Assembly: GCA_035079385.1 (NCBI GenBank)
Contig: JAVHKY010000015.1
Location: 1,116,001 to 1,180,000 of the forward strand
DNA: 64,000 nucleotides
Direction: 5' to 3'
From: Aspidiotus rigidus
Taxonomy: Eukaryota > Arthropoda > Insecta > Hemiptera > Diaspididae
Shown: positions 1-12,200 of the stretch, piece by piece
How the letters are laid out: each line of letters starts with the position of its first letter
Position numbering within the stretch: the stretch's first letter is position 1
The notes under the pieces: model-generated
Told to the model about the DNA's origin: nothing
Database searches by the model: none
The model's input: only the letters and a program-made list of their open reading frames with translations
Made by a program: the position numbers and the translations under genes

Positions 1-3000
1 AAAAATAACTAAATTAACGATTTGAAAAATAGGGAAATTTGATGATTTTTTGAGGGGTGAAAAAATGGCTCTGGCGCATAGAAAAATAGGGGTGGCGCAC
101 GAGTGGCGCAGAACATACATTGTATATCTACTGACGTTCGCCCTACCCAGTGCAATAATTTTTGAAAATGCTGTAGAACATATAAAGTGACGTTACTCCT
201 CAACTTTTTTTGTCTACTCATCACGTTTCTGTGTTGGTGAGCGTTTACAATTGCAATTTCGCACCTATTTGATCTTCGGAAATATATTATTTTCGATTCG
301 CTATATGCCGGATAATTTCATTCGATTCATATCATTGTACATTAGTCTTTCTTATTTAGGAGATGAATTAATTTAATAGCCCTATCATTTCAAATAATTA
401 TAAACAATGGTGACCGATGACGATCGAGACGACAAACACCTACGATGAATCTGACTTCAAAGAGGATCGCTCTGCCATTATAGATTTTGAGAAAGCTGCG
501 AAAGATCTTCTAGCAAATATAGCCTAATTTAGAAGTAATTCAGTATTTAATTGTCGATTTATACTCCATTTATTACTAAATTCAGTCTTCATGAAAAACT
601 TATAAATTTTTATTTCAGATCGATGATGATAAAAATTTTTTGTTCTATACGTTGAAAATGATCAGGCCTGAATTTAAGTAAATGGGTACGTGTTACTTAT
701 TATGTATAAGTACTATAGTTATACTATTCAGATTTGAACGACCGGAAACTTCTCTCCTATAGGGGTGCATTAAGCGCGTACAATTGCTTGAGTGAGATAG
801 AGATAACTGGTGATACATTGGTGACCTGTTTTGGGATGGTGGAAGATGTTGGTTTTGGAGAGGAGAGGTGCTGTTTGTGTAATTACAATATTCAGACAAT
901 AGAAAAGCAATGATTTTTAGTCGCCAGAGATTTTTTTTCTGGTGAAAATTCAATTTTCATAAAGGGCAATAATTTCGAATTTTGGATTTTGTGATCGGTG
1001 GTCAAGTTTTTCAGCTGAACCGATATGAAATTCGTAAACTGCGTTAAATTTCGGTTAGGATAGAGATTTTTTTCTGTTGAAAATTCAGTTTTCACAGAGG
1101 GCAAAAACTTCAAATTTTGAGGTGGAGAAAATAAATACGTTAGGTCAAATATCTCACACATTTTTCAGTCAAAAACTTCGATGAGCAGGCTCCCACAGTG
1201 CCCCCCCACAAAAAAAAAAATCAGTAAAATGAGTAATTGAATTGGGGGTAAATGTAAGTTATTCAGAATCTTAAGAATGACGAGTCGTGAAGAATATTTT
1301 CTCCTAATGAATAGCAAATTATTTGTTTGAATCCTAATCAATTTTATATTGGTAATTTTCTACTGATCTTTTCGTTAGATTCGTTGACTCTATACCAGGT
1401 CTCTCACTTTTATTTCTCTTGGTGGTACCTAGCCCTGTTTCCTGTGTAGCTTCAATATTAAACATTTCAGTTTAAAATGTGATTCAACGTCAATATCGGT
1501 AATTTTTTACCCTACTATAATTTCCTTTCTTCTAGTCACAGCAATGTATTTTCTGGAGTTCGTGTTTTCGGAAAATTCTTTCTTTTTCTTGTAGATAACC
1601 GAAAAGCTTCGTAGTGATAAACTATAGAGCGCGCACGTTGTCAGTAACAACGGATTGAGTACAATTTTTTAGTCTTCATCAAGTATGCTGCTAGACTATG
1701 TCGGTGAATTCATTCTTAATTAATTATTGATTTATACGTCATTTTTTCATGTGTGTGTACGTAATTGATAGTGGTTCATAGTTAATTTGAGGTGTCTCAG
1801 ATGGAGAGATTATTTTCCATGAAAACCTTTCTATACAGTGTCATTCATCAACGGATGGGGAGGGGACGGAGCCTCCAGCCTGCCCTTACATGCGGACAGA
1901 AGCGAGAATATGTGCTTAGCCATTTTTCTGAAAATAAAAAAATTAGTACCTATAAAACAAAATTTCTAAATCTGTTCATAGAGGCAGTTTCTCTCCCCTT
2001 TTGCCGGTAAATGGAACATGGTTTTATCTTTCTAGTACTCAATTACCTATCATGAGTTATTTTTCAGAAAATTTTTTGTAGAAAAAAATTGTTTTTCAAT
2101 TATGTACAAAATCGGTACTCACCTTTCTAGCGCGGCTGTCGTCGACGCTTAACAATGCGATGCAACAGATGCTAGTGAATTTAGAAAAATTATTCTTGTG
2201 GATCATTGAACTTGGAGAAATATTCTGCGAGCCCTGTTAAGATAGAAAACTCAAGAATATTGCTTTTTGATAAGATTTGATAAGAAGCATGTCCGACTGC
2301 AGAAAGATAGGAAAACGGATGAAAAAACATATTTCTCTGCATTTTCCGATATTAGAGGCTCTTAGTAGAGTACCTACCGGCACCATACCTGGAAAAGAAC
2401 ATCCACAGCAGGAAACCCTGAAAATTATTATTCAGTGACTAATTCAAATATCTAACGAAATAACGCGATATATTAACATAACCTTGAGTATATTATAATA
2501 GAACGGCATACAAAAATTTGTAAAAGAAAAATTCATATCTTTACATAACACTACGATAATACCGAAAATAACAAAAAAAAAAGAGTTACAGTATTCAAAA
2601 AAAAAAAAAAGAGATACAGACAAAAAGCTTTTTTTCAAATTTAGTCAGGGGAAATTCAACAATAAAACGTTTCATTTTGTACAAGTATAACAACGATCGA
2701 TGTATTAAAAATGAAGGTTGATGCCTATTTGAGACTTTCTCTGGTTCGATACCCCCACAAATTTTCTCGAGTATAGAAAGTGCACATTACAACTGGTAAT
2801 ACTAATTCTGAAGTATTCGAGTAAGCTAGGTACAATTTATGTCAAACCAATATTTTGTGAGAATACTTTCAAGTCTCGGGATCGTGTCATCATTAAAAAT
2901 GATTCCGCGAAAGATTATATAACGATATAGCGTTTCTTCGAACGAGACGACACAAAATATGCGCTGTTCGCTACATTAGATACAAAAAAAGACCGGTAGT

Positions 3001-3021
3001 ATTCGAAAATTTGAGAACAAT
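1..3021. other. Non-coding flank, no gene seen
   Basis: No open frame here resembles a known protein. The stretch is AT-rich. Around 920-1110 there are two diverged copies of a unit containing a T-run, CTGKTGAAAATTCA and a cAnAGGGCAA word, about 150 bp apart. On the minus strand this is downstream of the inferred last exon of the Ig-domain gene, so part of it could be 3' UTR. I saw no convincing AATAAA on the minus strand close to the stop. Confidence 0.4.
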
Positions 3022-3242
3022 TTACCGAAAGATATACAACGTCAATGCTACGAGACAAACGAAATATTTGCTGTCGTTCAATCTGAAAGTTGCTGAAGTA
3101 TCATTTTGTACTAGTTTCTTAGTCTTATTGTTACGCAGGATGAGATCATTGTCGCTCTCTTCATCTGCGCCGTATACTTCGTTTTCTTTGGTATCCATAA
3201 TGTGATATGGTTCCTTCTCCAATAATGTCGAGAGATCCATTG
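3022..3242 (-). CDS. Candidate last exon of the DIP-family gene: linker and GPI-anchor signal
   Basis: After the acceptor CTGCGTTACAG the frame reads 72 codons to a TAA. The tail is acidic and polar (ADEESDNDL), has a potential glycosylation site (NDT) and ends in NDSKYFVCLVALTLYIFR. That end fits a GPI signal: small residues (N, D or S) as the anchor site, then a hydrophobic run to the C terminus. Its two leading bases complete a codon with the phase-1 donor at 8770. The exon is 5.5 kb from its neighbour, with PLE1 in the intron. Support is phase, splice site and tail chemistry, not sequence homology, so another exon between them is possible. Confidence 0.6.
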
Positions 3243-6200
3243 CTGTAACGCAGAAATTTGCAGTTGTTTAGTGATTTGAACAACGTTATCATCAAGTAAG
3301 TGGGTGAGTAGGCATAAGTACAAGAAGATAATTTTAAAAATGGGTTATCCTACTCGGGAGCTCATCGTTCTCTAAATTTACTGGAATAGTCATAACCAAA
3401 TTTATGTATTAAAATTGAACGAGTGAAAGGGGTATACATAAAGAGATGCCGATTTCAGCAATAGAAGACAGTTAGAAATATTTAAAATATTATTTATACC
3501 GTAATTTTTGGATTTCACATTACTTTTGTCATCGAGATATTTCAAATACCTAATCACCCTTAGGGCCACGACTCTCAATTCATGGTAAACTTCAAATTGA
3601 TCCCACAAAATTGTAGGATCAATAATAGGTATAAAAACTATTTGTAATAATCTTTCACGTTTGTATAATAAGTACAATCCTTTTCTGTTCGGAGATTTAG
3701 TACCACGCAAGAGAAGTGAAATCGAGCTTCCTGACCGAGGTAAGAATCTTTGTCCTTTTAGAAACACAATTTGCCAGAGATAGGCAGCGGACGGCGTACG
3801 TATGTTCTCGAATAAACTCTCATAAAATAGGTACCCTGTTACATCGAGTTGCATGTCTCATAATAGTGATTATGATTTCATTTATAATTTTATGGAAAGT
3901 TAGGAAGGCTGTTATCCCGGCTAGCACCGGCCCTCCACCGTCTCCCTCTATTGACGACCGAGTTTTACCATTTATATAGGTCGAAATGTTTCCGAGTTCT
4001 TGATGTAGGTCGGGGTCTTGAACCTCGGATCAGGACGTTTGCAGGGGACTTATTTTTATGCTTGAGTGAGTTTAAAGGAGGTTAATCTCCTAATCTCTAC
4101 AAAGGAATGACTTAAAAAAACTATAAGTTCGGATCGGGACACCATTCAACGCGCTACATAACAGAAAAAGACTAGAGAAACTTTTTTTTAATTGATTTCA
4201 ACCGGTCACGGGCTTAGAAAATTTTCTAGAACGGGAACTCGGAAGAATTTTGTCTCAACGACAGAGGCGGAAGGTGAATGCTGTCTAGAAGAAAGTGACT
4301 TGGAAAAACGCGGACTCCAATGTAGAGAGGAGAGTTGGCTGACCTGCTGGCGGGAGTTAGAAAAACTTTAAACCTTGAGCTACATAAAAGGAGGAGGTTA
4401 TGGAAATATTTTTGAATAACGAGTAATACAGAAAAATAAGACGGTGAAGTTTTCACCCAAGAACTTATTAATCCACGAGACGTCGGCTCTCTACCCCCCT
4501 CCAGCTATGAACAAAAAAAGAAGCAATGCCCATAACTGAATCAATGCATGAAAACACACCCTCATGGGTTGATTCGGAATTTATGAGATTCGTCTCTTGT
4601 AGCCTCATCCTAGTGCAGGAGCCAAAATCAATTTTTTTTTGAAGGGAGTAGAAGCTTTCAAAAAGAAGAATGGTCTGGAAACAGTTTTTTAACGGGAAGT
4701 CATCATCTGTTTCATTGAAGGATGTCTTCAGAAAACGTCCCTCTCCGACCTTTATGACATCATCAATGATCTTAGCATTGAAAATTACTCATTAGGTGAA
4801 CTTCGACTCTCTGTAAAGACTATTCGGAAAAAATTCGAGCTAGAAATTTTTAATAAGGATAAACTCGGGAGAATTTAGTGCTATGAAACTTTCAAGCTAT
4901 AAGTATAGAGTCCTAGGCTCAACTTAAGCTCGGCTTCGAGGAGCATATTGAGACTGAAACTCTTTATGTACAGAGTAATTTCAAGCTATGGAGGTTATAT
5001 CCTCAGAAAACGTCTACGTCTGATCTATGTGACGTCATTGATGGCCTTGAAAACTAGAAGCCTAGTCCAACCCATTCCGGATTAGGGATTACCTACATAT
5101 TATGGCCTCGAACCCTCATCACATGCCTTACTTTCAGACACAGATCAAAATTCCGCCATTCGCAAATGCACGAGCGCTTTTCGCAATAGCCCTGCTCCAA
5201 ATCTAGTCGCCGAATAATGTTATTCACCTCTACCTACATTGTCGTTGATTTTACTTAAATGCCAGTCTGCTCACCTCTGTCTTACAGCTTTCTCCAACCC
5301 CAGTTCACAACATTCTCTTGAATTTCACTTCAAATCGTCCGAATATTTTCAACATCATACTCTACTTTCTCACTCTGACCCATTTTTTCACAAAACAATT
5401 CACTTTGAGTCCGGTGAAAAATCCAAATTGGTAAAAATGGCCCGAGTCCAAGAAAGTTCAAAATTCTTCTATGTAGCTCGAAGGTCGAAATTCTTCCAAT
5501 TACCCCTCTAGGTCAAAAATTTTTCAAGTCCCTCTCCCATCATGATCACCAAGGACATTTTTTCGAGAATGATTGCGTCATAAAGTCAAACGCACTTGCG
5601 CTCACCTTCGCTACCGTTTTCTGAGAACCCTCAAACAAAACAGAGGGTGGGTTCTCCGCTAAGGGAAAAAATCTTGAGAAAATTTTAAGTTTCGATTCTT
5701 TATTGAAAGGTGGACCAAGAAAAAGTTCGAGCTTTGAGCCTTTAAGCCTTTAAGCTAGTATACGCGAAAAAGACGAATACTCCGAATGGAGAGTAACCCT
5801 TGCAAACCGCAGAAAATACAAAACGACGAGCGCTTTCGGTTAATAAACCATCTTCAAGCCTGATTTGAAAGCAACTGACGAACGGAGGAGAAGAACAATG
5901 TATTAAGATTGGCTAAACGAGAAATCACGGTGTGAATCATAGACCAGTTCGATCAGGCCATCCTCCGGAATGAACGAGTTGAGTACAGTGATACCGTCAG
6001 TGTTGCGATGACGCATTATCTCTATATACTCGAGGGCGATGCGCTTTCGGTACGAATTCTCCTTATGGAGGAGCTTTTCGGATCTCTCGCGGAAGCTGTG
6101 ACCACTGTTTATCAAATGATCAGCAAAAGCTGACTCCCCTAAGCGTCCCTTCTCCCAAGACTTCAGGTGCTCAGCTACTCCAACTTTCATTTTGGCGGCT

Positions 6201-9200
6201 GGTCTCACCAATATAAAAGCCTCCACAATCCCCACATTCCAACTTATAAACTCCACTCCTCTCATCAATGGGTATGGGGTCCTTCAGTCTCACAAACAAC
6301 CCCTTAACTATCGTCAAGGCAGACAAGGGAAATGCTGTTGTGGTGATGGAGAAATCTGCCTATTCTTCCAAGGTCCACGAGGTCCTCCAGCAGTGTGATG
6401 CTAAAGAGAGTGAGGATTTCAGCTTCCCGAAGCACGTCAAAGAAGTTAGGAGTGTCATCAACAGGAGTGAAGCTATTATCAAGACTCCTGCTCTGAAAAA
6501 AGCCCTCCTTGTTACTAACCCCACACCCCCCTCTCCTCTACGGGCTGCCTAAAGTGTATAAGAACAATACCCCGATGCGACCCGTTGTTTCTTTCGTCTC
6601 CTCCCCCACTTACCTCCTTGCCAAATTCCTTGACCGATGGTTCAAAAATCGCATTGATTTTGAATCTCCTCATTCGGTTTTGAATTCGGCCTCTTTAAGT
6701 GATGTCCTGAAGGGTGTAAGTCTTCCCCCGGGAACGACCATCTGCTCTTTTGATGTTGTTGGTTTGTTTCTGAATATTCCCAAGGCTGCTACTATCCAGC
6801 GGATGGGTGAGCTACCCGTCAGAGCCAACATTCCTCACAATGAGCTTCAGAAATTTTTCGATCTTCTGAATACTTGCTGGTCCCCTAACTACTGTAAATT
6901 TGAAGGGAAATTTTTCGAGTTCCCTGATGGAGTAGGGATCCCTATTGGATCACTTTTAGGCTCTCTTATCTCCGAAGTTTTCATGTCTAAGTTTGAACTT
7001 GACCTTTTTTCCTCGAACCAGGTGTTACTCAATCATATTCACTATTGGCACAGGTACGTTGATGAAGTTCTATGTACCTGGTCACCCAAATCTCCTTGGT
7101 GAGTTTCTGAGGTATCTCAATTCCTGGTACCCTTCCATCAAATTTACGTTGGAAATAGGGGTACTTTCCATTAACTTTTTGGATTTATCGATCTCTATTG
7201 TAGACGGTATCCATAAGTTTGGAATTTACAGGAAAGATACTACGACCGATGTTTTAGTCCACGGTGGTTCGTTCGGTCCTGTTGCTCACAAGATGGCTGC
7301 ATTTCATAGCCTAGTTCACAGACTGACTCGTATTCCGTTGAGTCAGTCTGCTTTTAAGAAAGAAGTACTCACAATAAAACACTTGGCTAGAGTGAATGGG
7401 GTCAATGTCGACGTTGACGTGATGGTTCGGAGGAAAGTTACAAGGAGCATTCTTGATTCCACCACCTCCCTCCCCCGAGACATGATCCATGATCGCCGGT
7501 TGCGTTGGATCAGTCTCCCTTTTCTGGGGAAGTTCTCCCTCCAATTGGGTCGGTCCCTCCGCCCGTTTGGCTTCAGACCCGCGTTCTACAACCCTATAAC
7601 AGTTAAGAGGTTGTTTGTGAGACTGAAGGACCCCATACCTGTTGATGAGAGGAGTGGTGTTTATAAGTGATTCTGGAGGCTTTTATATTGGTGAGACCAG
7701 CCGCCAGCACCTGAAGTCTTGGGAGAAGGGACGCTTACGGGAATTCAGCTTTTGCTGATCATTTGATAAACAGTGGCCACAGCTTCCGTGAGGGATCCGA
7801 AAAGCTCCTCCGTAAGGAGAATTTGTACCGAAAGCGCATCGCCCTCGGGTATATAGAGATAATGCGTCATCGCAACACTGCGACGGTATCACTGTACTCA
7901 ACTCGTTCATTCCGGAGGATGGCCTGATCGAACTGGTCTATGATTCACACCGTGATTTCTCGTTTAGCCAATCTTAATACATTGTTCTTCTCCTCCGTTC
8001 GTCAGTTGCTTTCATTTCAGGCTTGAAGATGGTTTATTAACCGAAAGCGCTCGTCGTTTTGTATTTTCTGCGGTTTGCAAGGTTTACTCTCCATTCGGAT
8101 TATTCGTCTTTTTCGCGTATATTATGGATAGCCGTAACTTAGAGGAACGGATTCGTTTAATTCCTTTAAGCTAGTTTTAATTATGGAATCTTGAGCTAAA
8201 TTTCTCTTCTCGACATAAAAACTAAGTCACAATTAATATAAGCTAGGCCTAGAGGATAATTTCAGCCTGAGAATCTTCAGGTTGAGACTCCTTCTCTCAC
8301 TATGAATTAAGTTCCAGCTCGTTTAATTGATTGCCAAAATAAAATACAAATTGGAGAAGAGCGTGACGTTATCAATGTACTTAAGTGGTTAGAGAAGATA
8401 GAGAAGACATATGAGAAAATCACAAGCTTGAGAGCGTGATATCATCAGGGCAGGATATGACTTAAAACCCGTAAATACGAGGGAAGTATAGGCAGAAGTT
8501 GACGTCATCAACAGGTGATTTTTGTTTCCAATTTTCCTAGAGAAAGGACTTACAGAAATCAGAGCGTGACGTCAGGAAATACGGTGGTCACATACATATA
8601 GAGGAAGGAGACTCAGGACTTTTGAAAATTTCAAGTTGATTGGAAAGAGCCATTACGAAAAGCTTAGGCTGCTAACTGACGAAAGTTCGGAGAGAGCGTA
8701 GGCCTCCCCCTTCCACCCTCATAGTGTATCTCGCCATTGTCACAGTATAAATTCCCGTCATTTACCTACCGTGAATTTTTATTGTTCCCTCGGATTCTCC
8801 TATCGAATTCTTCGAAACACATTTATAAGTGCCGTAGTCTTTCTTTCTAATTTGACTCAAAATTAACGTCAATCTGAACGTAAATTCATTGGTAACGTTC
8901 TCGTGAATCACATACTTTTTCTTATCGTGGATTACCATTTGATCTGCAAGAAAAAACCAAAAATCAAAGTTTACCGACGCACGTACTGATGGATACTGAA
9001 AGAAACTCAAAAGAAGGGAAAGTGATAAATAATATACATATTTCGCAATAATACTCGGCACTTTATTAAATAAAATCTTCGCGACTTTGCATAACTTAAT
9101 TAAGGTACAAGTGACCTCTCTCTCATGTTTATGCATGTGTAAGCAAGTCGACGTGTTTTGAGAACAATTAGGGAAGTAAGTACGATGATAAACAACGCGA

Positions 9201-12200
9201 TTTCAGGGACAACTGGCAATAATATTATAAAATAAGGGATGACCGACATTCTCGCGGTAGCGAAATTTGTGATACGCGGTAGATATGTATCTGAAGGTAT
9301 AACATTAGCGTAACCTCTGTATTGTACCCGCGATACCTTTACCGGTACAATGTAATAGTAATCCAATTTGCATATTTCGCGAATAATTTTTGTAACCGCC
9401 ACCCAATGCCCTCACGGCCGGTCCCTTCATTTATAAGTTTATAACCGTTTGAGTTTACTTGACCAGGATGCTTCACCCAAATTAATGATTTGCGTCGTTT
9501 ATCTGTCGGCTACCAGTAAGCGAGGAATACGAGTGCTTGAAAATTTATTGCCATCGCTAGCTACTGCATTACCAATGGAGGAGAGATCGCGCGCGAGTAT
9601 TCGTCTGCAAAAGCCTATCGTATATACACTGTGTGTACATATACGAGCTAAGAGTTACAATTTCTATTTACTTTCTGAGTTCTCCACTTTTTCCCAGTAA
9701 TTAATTGGTTTCGGATGCGCTTCTGATATGCACTGCAAAACGACAAGTTTTCCAAGCGGTACGCCAACCAATTGATTCGGAACATGAATTATCGGGTGAA
9801 CTGAAATTAATAATGACGATATGATTAATATAACTGTTCCATGCACGTAACTGGTGGATTATAATATTCTAGAAGTTATTGTGGGCATTCGAAGCATCTA
9901 ATTAGCATAAAATGCAGACAAAACTCGTCGTAACGACTGTAATCAGCACGTGAATAGTACCTACACTTTTCTACCCTGTTGAACATTTTTTACTCGTTTT
10001 TTGTCTAGATTTTAATAACTATCGAGCAAGATAAGAATGCTGTGTTACGAATATTACTGGCCACCAAGTAGATGCAGTAGCTTAAGATGATATTATGAAT
10101 ATTTGTTATATATCACTGGCCATCAAATACCTACCTAAGATGTAAGACTTTACTGGCCACCAAATCAAAATTGTAAAGTTTAGCCTATAAAAGCAGGTGC
10201 ACGGCATACTGCAGGTCACTTCTCTCTTTACGAAAATCGTTTACGGTTGAAGTTGCCTCTCTGCGAAAATCGCTCTCTCTCCCTCTGCGAAAATCGCTCT
10301 TTCTCTTTCTGCACGAAAATCGCTGCTTCCCCTTTGCGAAAGTCGCCCGGACGAAAATCGTTTGGCCCCGACAGCGAAAATCGCTGTTCCCTCCGTGTAA
10401 GACAGGTTTCCTTTCTTCAGAGGCTTCCGCCGTCGCGTCGCGCTGTTATTCGGTTGTATTATTTTGTCGTATTCGTAATTAAAAGTACTGATTTTGACCT
10501 TTCTTGATTTTTCGTTCTTCGAGTTCAAAACAAATCAGGAGTGGGATATTTCCCCGCAAATCCTCTTCTGTTCGGCCGGAAAACCGTCGCGGGTTAAAAT
10601 ATTATAAATTTTTTTTTTCTCTCTTCTCGCCGATCTTTCGTTATCTTTTTTCGCGCGTGTTGTATCTCTCTCTCACTTTTGAAGTTTTATACAGTGATGT
10701 GATCGGTAATCTTTGAACGTACTTTGATCGCGCGGTGTTTTCTTTCAATTTTCTTTTCTTCCTTCTCTTTTCTTGTCGTCAGTGATTATTTGGTGTAGAA
10801 AAGCGTAAGTAGAATGCGAAAATCGCCACGACGAAAATCGTCAACTATTATAATTATTATACCTATACATTTTTCTCTTTCTGTTCTTTTACTTGCGAAA
10901 GTCGCGGTAAATAGAACAGCTCTTTTTTTCTCTCTCTTTCTCACACGAATATCGCTAAGACGAAAATTGTCAACTATTATAATTATTATACCGAGACATT
11001 TTTCTTTTTTATAGTTCTTTTACTTGCGAAAATCGCGGTAAAAAAAACCGCACTGTCTTTTGGTCTCTCTTTCTTATGCGAACATCGCGACTTGAATTAA
11101 AAAAAAAGTATCAAGCTTTTGAAAAATTATCGTCTACAAAATAGAGCACGCGAAAATCGCGATCTAATTTCATAATTCTTGGAAATACATAATCTCTCTA
11201 GTATATTTCAAAAACAATGCATCTCAATCGTCAGTATTCACTTACCATTAGATCTATGAAAAGTAATTTGATACTTCTATACCTGATAATGATATTTCTG
11301 TGATGAATAAGATACTCGTAATAACAGAAAATGAAGCTGAGGTTCATTCGCCGTCTGGAGTGGCTATCGCAACGGCCAAACTTCCGACTTCTAGTGACAG
11401 GCGAGGAGGGCGACGTAGTGGACGCACTGCTGAGCCGCCAAGCCTATGTAGCGGGAAGTCTCGAGCTTATGAAGCAGAAGTCAAAGGACAGGCTGTAAAG
11501 CAAAAACCTGTGGCAGCGCAGGCTGTGAGGAGCTCACAGAATAGGGATTTGGTTCATGGAGACCCGATGTCTCATGAATTGAATAGAGACCTGATGTCTC
11601 GTGAACTGAATGGAGACCTGATGTCTCGTGAGTTGAATGGAGACATGATGTCTCGTGAGTTGAATGGAGACATGATGTCTCGTGAGTTGAATGGAGACCT
11701 GATGTCTCATGAGTTTGGTGGTACAGTCGGTGACGAGCGCGGCCGGGCTGCAGGTGTCAAGCGCGGCTGGACTAGAGAGGTACCATAGCACCATGGTGAA
11801 CCTAACGGGCGTCTGAGCAACCATGGTATCCCGATGTCGGAAGCTAGGTCAGATGGAGAAACAGGCGAGCGTAATGAATATGAACCAGTGTCAAGGTCTG
11901 GCTCACAAATCGTTAGTGGAGGCTGGCCAACCTCTGCTTTTGTGGTAGTGGGAAGATCCTGACTTATATAAATTGTATTTGAAATGAACTAATTTTTTGA
12001 CGAAAATCGTCACCTTACTTCTTATCTTTTGACGAAAATCGTCATCGTATTTCTTATGCTTTGAAAAGATTTGAACACTATAGTGTAACTTACGTATACA
12101 CCAGAAATGGACAAATATTATTTCGACGAAAATCGTCACCTTATTTCTTATTTTTGACGAAAATCGTCACCTCATGTCTTATCTTTTGACAAAAATCGTC

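Larger units (their letters stand above)
5760..8162 (+). mobile_element. PLE1: Penelope-like element with inverted arms
   Basis: A 2.4-kb Penelope-like retroelement (reverse transcriptase plus GIY-YIG endonuclease) on the plus strand. It is flanked by the 13-bp direct repeat CCTTTAAGCTAGT at 5747-5759 and 8163-8175, which I read as the target duplication. The 3' part (about 7643-8121) is repeated in inverted orientation at the 5' end (5759-6271), so the element is bounded by arms of roughly 480-510 bp. The reverse transcriptase frame is shifted twice and the endonuclease frame is broken on the 3' side, so it is not autonomous. It sits in the last intron of the DIP-family gene. Confidence 0.85.
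8944..10042. other. Introns around Ig3 exon, no other gene seen
   Basis: Apart from the exon at 9672-9800 this is intron sequence. Short open frames on both strands show no family resemblance. The last four bases, GCTG at 10039-10042, are the left target duplication of the LTR retrotransposon. Confidence 0.5.
10043..10532 (+). repeat. 5' LTR
   Basis: 490 bp, TG...CA ends, no difference seen against 17534-18023. U3 carries three ACTGGCCAYCAA repeats; a TATA box lies at 10186-10193; the downstream part carries seven CGA-AAA-TCG type dyads (10231-10383). No AATAAA was noticed. Confidence 0.95.

Noticed and set aside
2728..2755. GGTTCGATACC as a tRNA or SINE B box
   Set aside because: No matching A box or cloverleaf could be found upstream.
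3402..3854. 150-residue minus-strand frame near the inferred last exon
   Set aside because: No Ig, transmembrane or other recognisable pattern, and no splice sites that fit the Ig3 exon phase with a plausible tail.
10241..10528. 95-residue minus-strand and 86-residue plus-strand frames found in both LTRs (also 17732-18019)
   Set aside because: They are identical because the LTRs are identical; the repeated RESERAIF-type pattern is just the dyad repeat translated. No protein evidence.
11566..11710. CRISPR-like array
   Set aside because: Units of 27 bp are directly adjacent without spacers; this is a plain tandem repeat in an insect-type genome.
11534..11824. 96-residue minus-strand frame over the 27-bp repeat
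   Set aside because: Mirror frame of the repeat unit; a 27-bp repeat keeps all six frames open, so this one adds no evidence.
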